Under the pieces are notes generated by a model. That model saw nothing but the letters and a program-made list of their open reading frames with translations. It had not been told where the DNA came from and ran no database searches. The position numbers were made by a program, and so were the translations under genes. From CAIOSQ01 sp044359885 (GTDB lineage Bacteria > Pseudomonadota > Alphaproteobacteria > CACIAM-22H2), in the NCBI GenBank assembly GCA_044359885.1, contig JBIKLI010000070.1:1-15787 (forward strand): a DNA stretch of 15,787 bases, in the 5' to 3' direction. Positions within the stretch are counted from its first letter, which is position 1. Each line of letters begins with the position of its first letter. Below, piece after piece: positions 14,575-15,787 of this stretch.

Positions 14575-14648
14575 GAAAACCCCGTCGCCGCGCAGCGTAA
14601 TGCGGAATCTCGCCTCGGGGAAAGGCGCAATTTGCGCGGTGCGGCGGA

Positions 14649-15787
14649 TCAGCCCGGCTTGTGCAGGGCGAGGATCAGCCGCGAGGGATGCGCCGGTCCG
14701 ACATGGATCGCGTTGCGCGCCGTGATGCGCTGCGTATGCCGGCCCAGCGGCTCGCCGGTGCCGGGATTGACGTCGAATTGCGGGAAATTGCTCGAGGCGA
14801 TGTCGAGGCGGATGCGATGGCCGCGCTCGAACCGGTTGGCCGTCGGCGGCAATTCGATCTCGATCTCGTAGATCCGCCCCGGTTCGATGGGATCGGGCCT
14901 TTCGGCGCCGTTGCGGAACCGCATGCGCAGGATGGCGTCGGTGAGGTTCATGTGGAACCCCTCGGGATCCTGCGCGCTCGGCGGATGGACGTCGATCAGC
15001 TTGGCGACGAAATCGGTGTCGCGCGCGCTGCTCGACACGAACAGCCGCACGCGCACCGGGCCGGCGATCTCGACGGCGTGCGCGAGAGGCTCGGTCTGGA
15101 ACACCTGGACATCCGCGCGCCGCGCCAGGAGCGGATAGGGCGAGGCGCAGCCGAGCAGCTCGGGCCGTTCGCGCTGGTGCATCGGCCCGTCGGGCAGGAT
15201 CGGCCGCATCCGCGCGCGGCCCTGGAGATAGGCTGGATCGGCGCCGTCGGGCAGCTTCATCCATTCGAAGAAGGCGGCGACGGCGGCGCCGATCGTCGGC
15301 ACCGGCCGCGCCGGGTCGTGGGTCCAGGCGATCGTCGCCTCGGCGACCTCGGCATCGGCGCCGAGCAGGCGTCCGGCGGGGGCGAGCAGAAAATCGGTCT
15401 CCTCGCTGCCCGCGGGCGGCCAGCAGGGCGACGCGATCCAGCGTCCGCCATGCGCAAGCGCGCCGTCGTGGGTCCGCCCGCCCGGGCCGCCGCCCATGAG
15501 GAACAGCCGCACCGCCGGGTCCGCCTCGACGCCCGTGTCGATGTCCTTGAGCCAGCGATCGAACCAGCGCAGGCGCTCGGGATTGTAGACCGCGTTGCCC
15601 CAGGCGGCGTCCGGTCCGAACTCGACCTCGGCGATCCGCGAGGCGCCGGCGCGCATGCCGCCATGGTTCCACGGCCCGACGATCAGCCGCTGGGGCGTGG
15701 CGCTGCGCCGCGCCATCTCGGCGAACTGCCAGGTGATCTCGGCCACGAAGCAGTCGTACCAGCCGGTGGAAAACACGGTCGGCACGT
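14649..15787 (-). CDS. CocE/NonD-family hydrolase, short form (C-terminal part, runs off right edge)
   Basis: The last roughly 379 codons of a third CocE/NonD-type serine hydrolase; the N-terminal part with the nucleophile serine lies beyond the right edge. Present are the acid motif STGWYDCF (Asp about 11 residues from the edge) and the histidine motif GPWNHGG. A LRWFDRWLKDIDTG segment and a full PepX_C-like jelly-roll domain follow (GPVRVRLFVSSSARDTDFVAKLIDVHP, HRIRLDIASSNFPQFDVN), ending in SRLILALHKPG. Unlike the other two hydrolases of this window it stops right after the jelly roll, so it belongs to the ordinary CocE architecture. Its WYD/GPWNHGG motifs also differ from their GGWADY/GPWGH. 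It opens, or is early in, the minus-strand operon that continues with the aldolase-like protein and the fused ATPase. The substrate is unknown; ester, acyl-amide or peptide hydrolysis is known in the family. Confidence 0.93.
   Translation of the reverse strand, partial: VPTVFSTGWYDCFVAEITWQFAEMARRSATPQRLIVGPWNHGGMRAGASRIAEVEFGPDAAWGNAVYNPERLRWFDRWLKDIDTGVEADPAVRLFLMGGGPGGRTHDGALAHGGRWIASPCWPPAGSEETDFLLAPAGRLLGADAEVAEATIAWTHDPARPVPTIGAAVAAFFEWMKLPDGADPAYLQGRARMRPILPDGPMHQRERPELLGCASPYPLLARRADVQVFQTEPLAHAVEIAGPVRVRLFVSSSARDTDFVAKLIDVHPPSAQDPEGFHMNLTDAILRMRFRNGAERPDPIEPGRIYEIEIELPPTANRFERGHRIRLDIASSNFPQFDVNPGTGEPLGRHTQRITARNAIHVGPAHPSRLILALHKPG

Noticed and set aside
14625..14637. Short inverted repeat GCGCAA-T-TTGCGC in the gap between hydrolase 3 and the aldolase-like gene
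   Set aside because: Too short and made of common bases; no promoter spacing or T-run goes with it.

Overview
High-GC DNA with strongly G/C-biased third codon positions and tightly packed genes. The window looks like a chromosomal catabolic/uptake region of a proteobacterium, most likely an alphaproteobacterium. That assignment is inferred from base composition, the CTTGAC-type -35 candidate and gene content; no rRNA or other marker is present. There are ten complete or near-complete protein genes and two edge-truncated ones. I see no tRNA, rRNA, CRISPR array, insertion sequence or transcription regulator gene, and no gene-free stretch longer than about 200 bp.

Layout from left to right. (1) On the minus strand, a CocE/NonD-type serine hydrolase (2091-4109) is followed by a periplasmic solute-binding protein of the peptide class (448-1998) and the start of a DppB-type permease that runs off the left edge (1-357). 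A perfect 32-bp palindrome lies between the binding protein and the permease. (2) Divergent from this, on the plus strand, are an M14-type zinc deacylase of the DoeB/aspartoacylase group (4313-5356) and a second CocE/NonD hydrolase (5368-7387), which carries a frameshift at about 5785. The 203-bp divergent gap has a perfect 9-bp inverted repeat at its exact middle. (3) On the minus strand, a second transporter: solute-binding protein (9194-10738), DppB-type permease (8229-9173) and DppC-type permease (7391-8236). (4) On the plus strand, a D-2-hydroxyacid dehydrogenase (10834-11787), divergent from transporter 2. (5) On the minus strand, a third CocE/NonD hydrolase (14649 to beyond the right edge), a class II aldolase/adducin-like protein (13810-14559) and a fused two-domain DppD-DppF ATPase (11784-13805).

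Read together, the genes suggest import of small amide- or ester-containing compounds (peptide-like, N-acylated or esterified) by two Dpp/Opp-family ABC importers. Cytoplasmic hydrolysis would follow by three CocE-type acyl/ester hydrolases and one zinc deacylase, with the released oxo- or hydroxy-acids handled by the dehydrogenase and possibly the adducin-like protein. The substrate cannot be read from sequence. The fused ATPase could energise transporter 2, whose genes lie beyond the single opposing dehydrogenase gene. Whether transporter 1 has its own ATPase cannot be seen because its operon leaves the window.

The points most worth a second look are the frameshift in the second hydrolase, the palindromes placed at both binding-protein/permease junctions, the centred inverted repeat between the divergent operons, and the triplication of CocE hydrolases in two architectural types.
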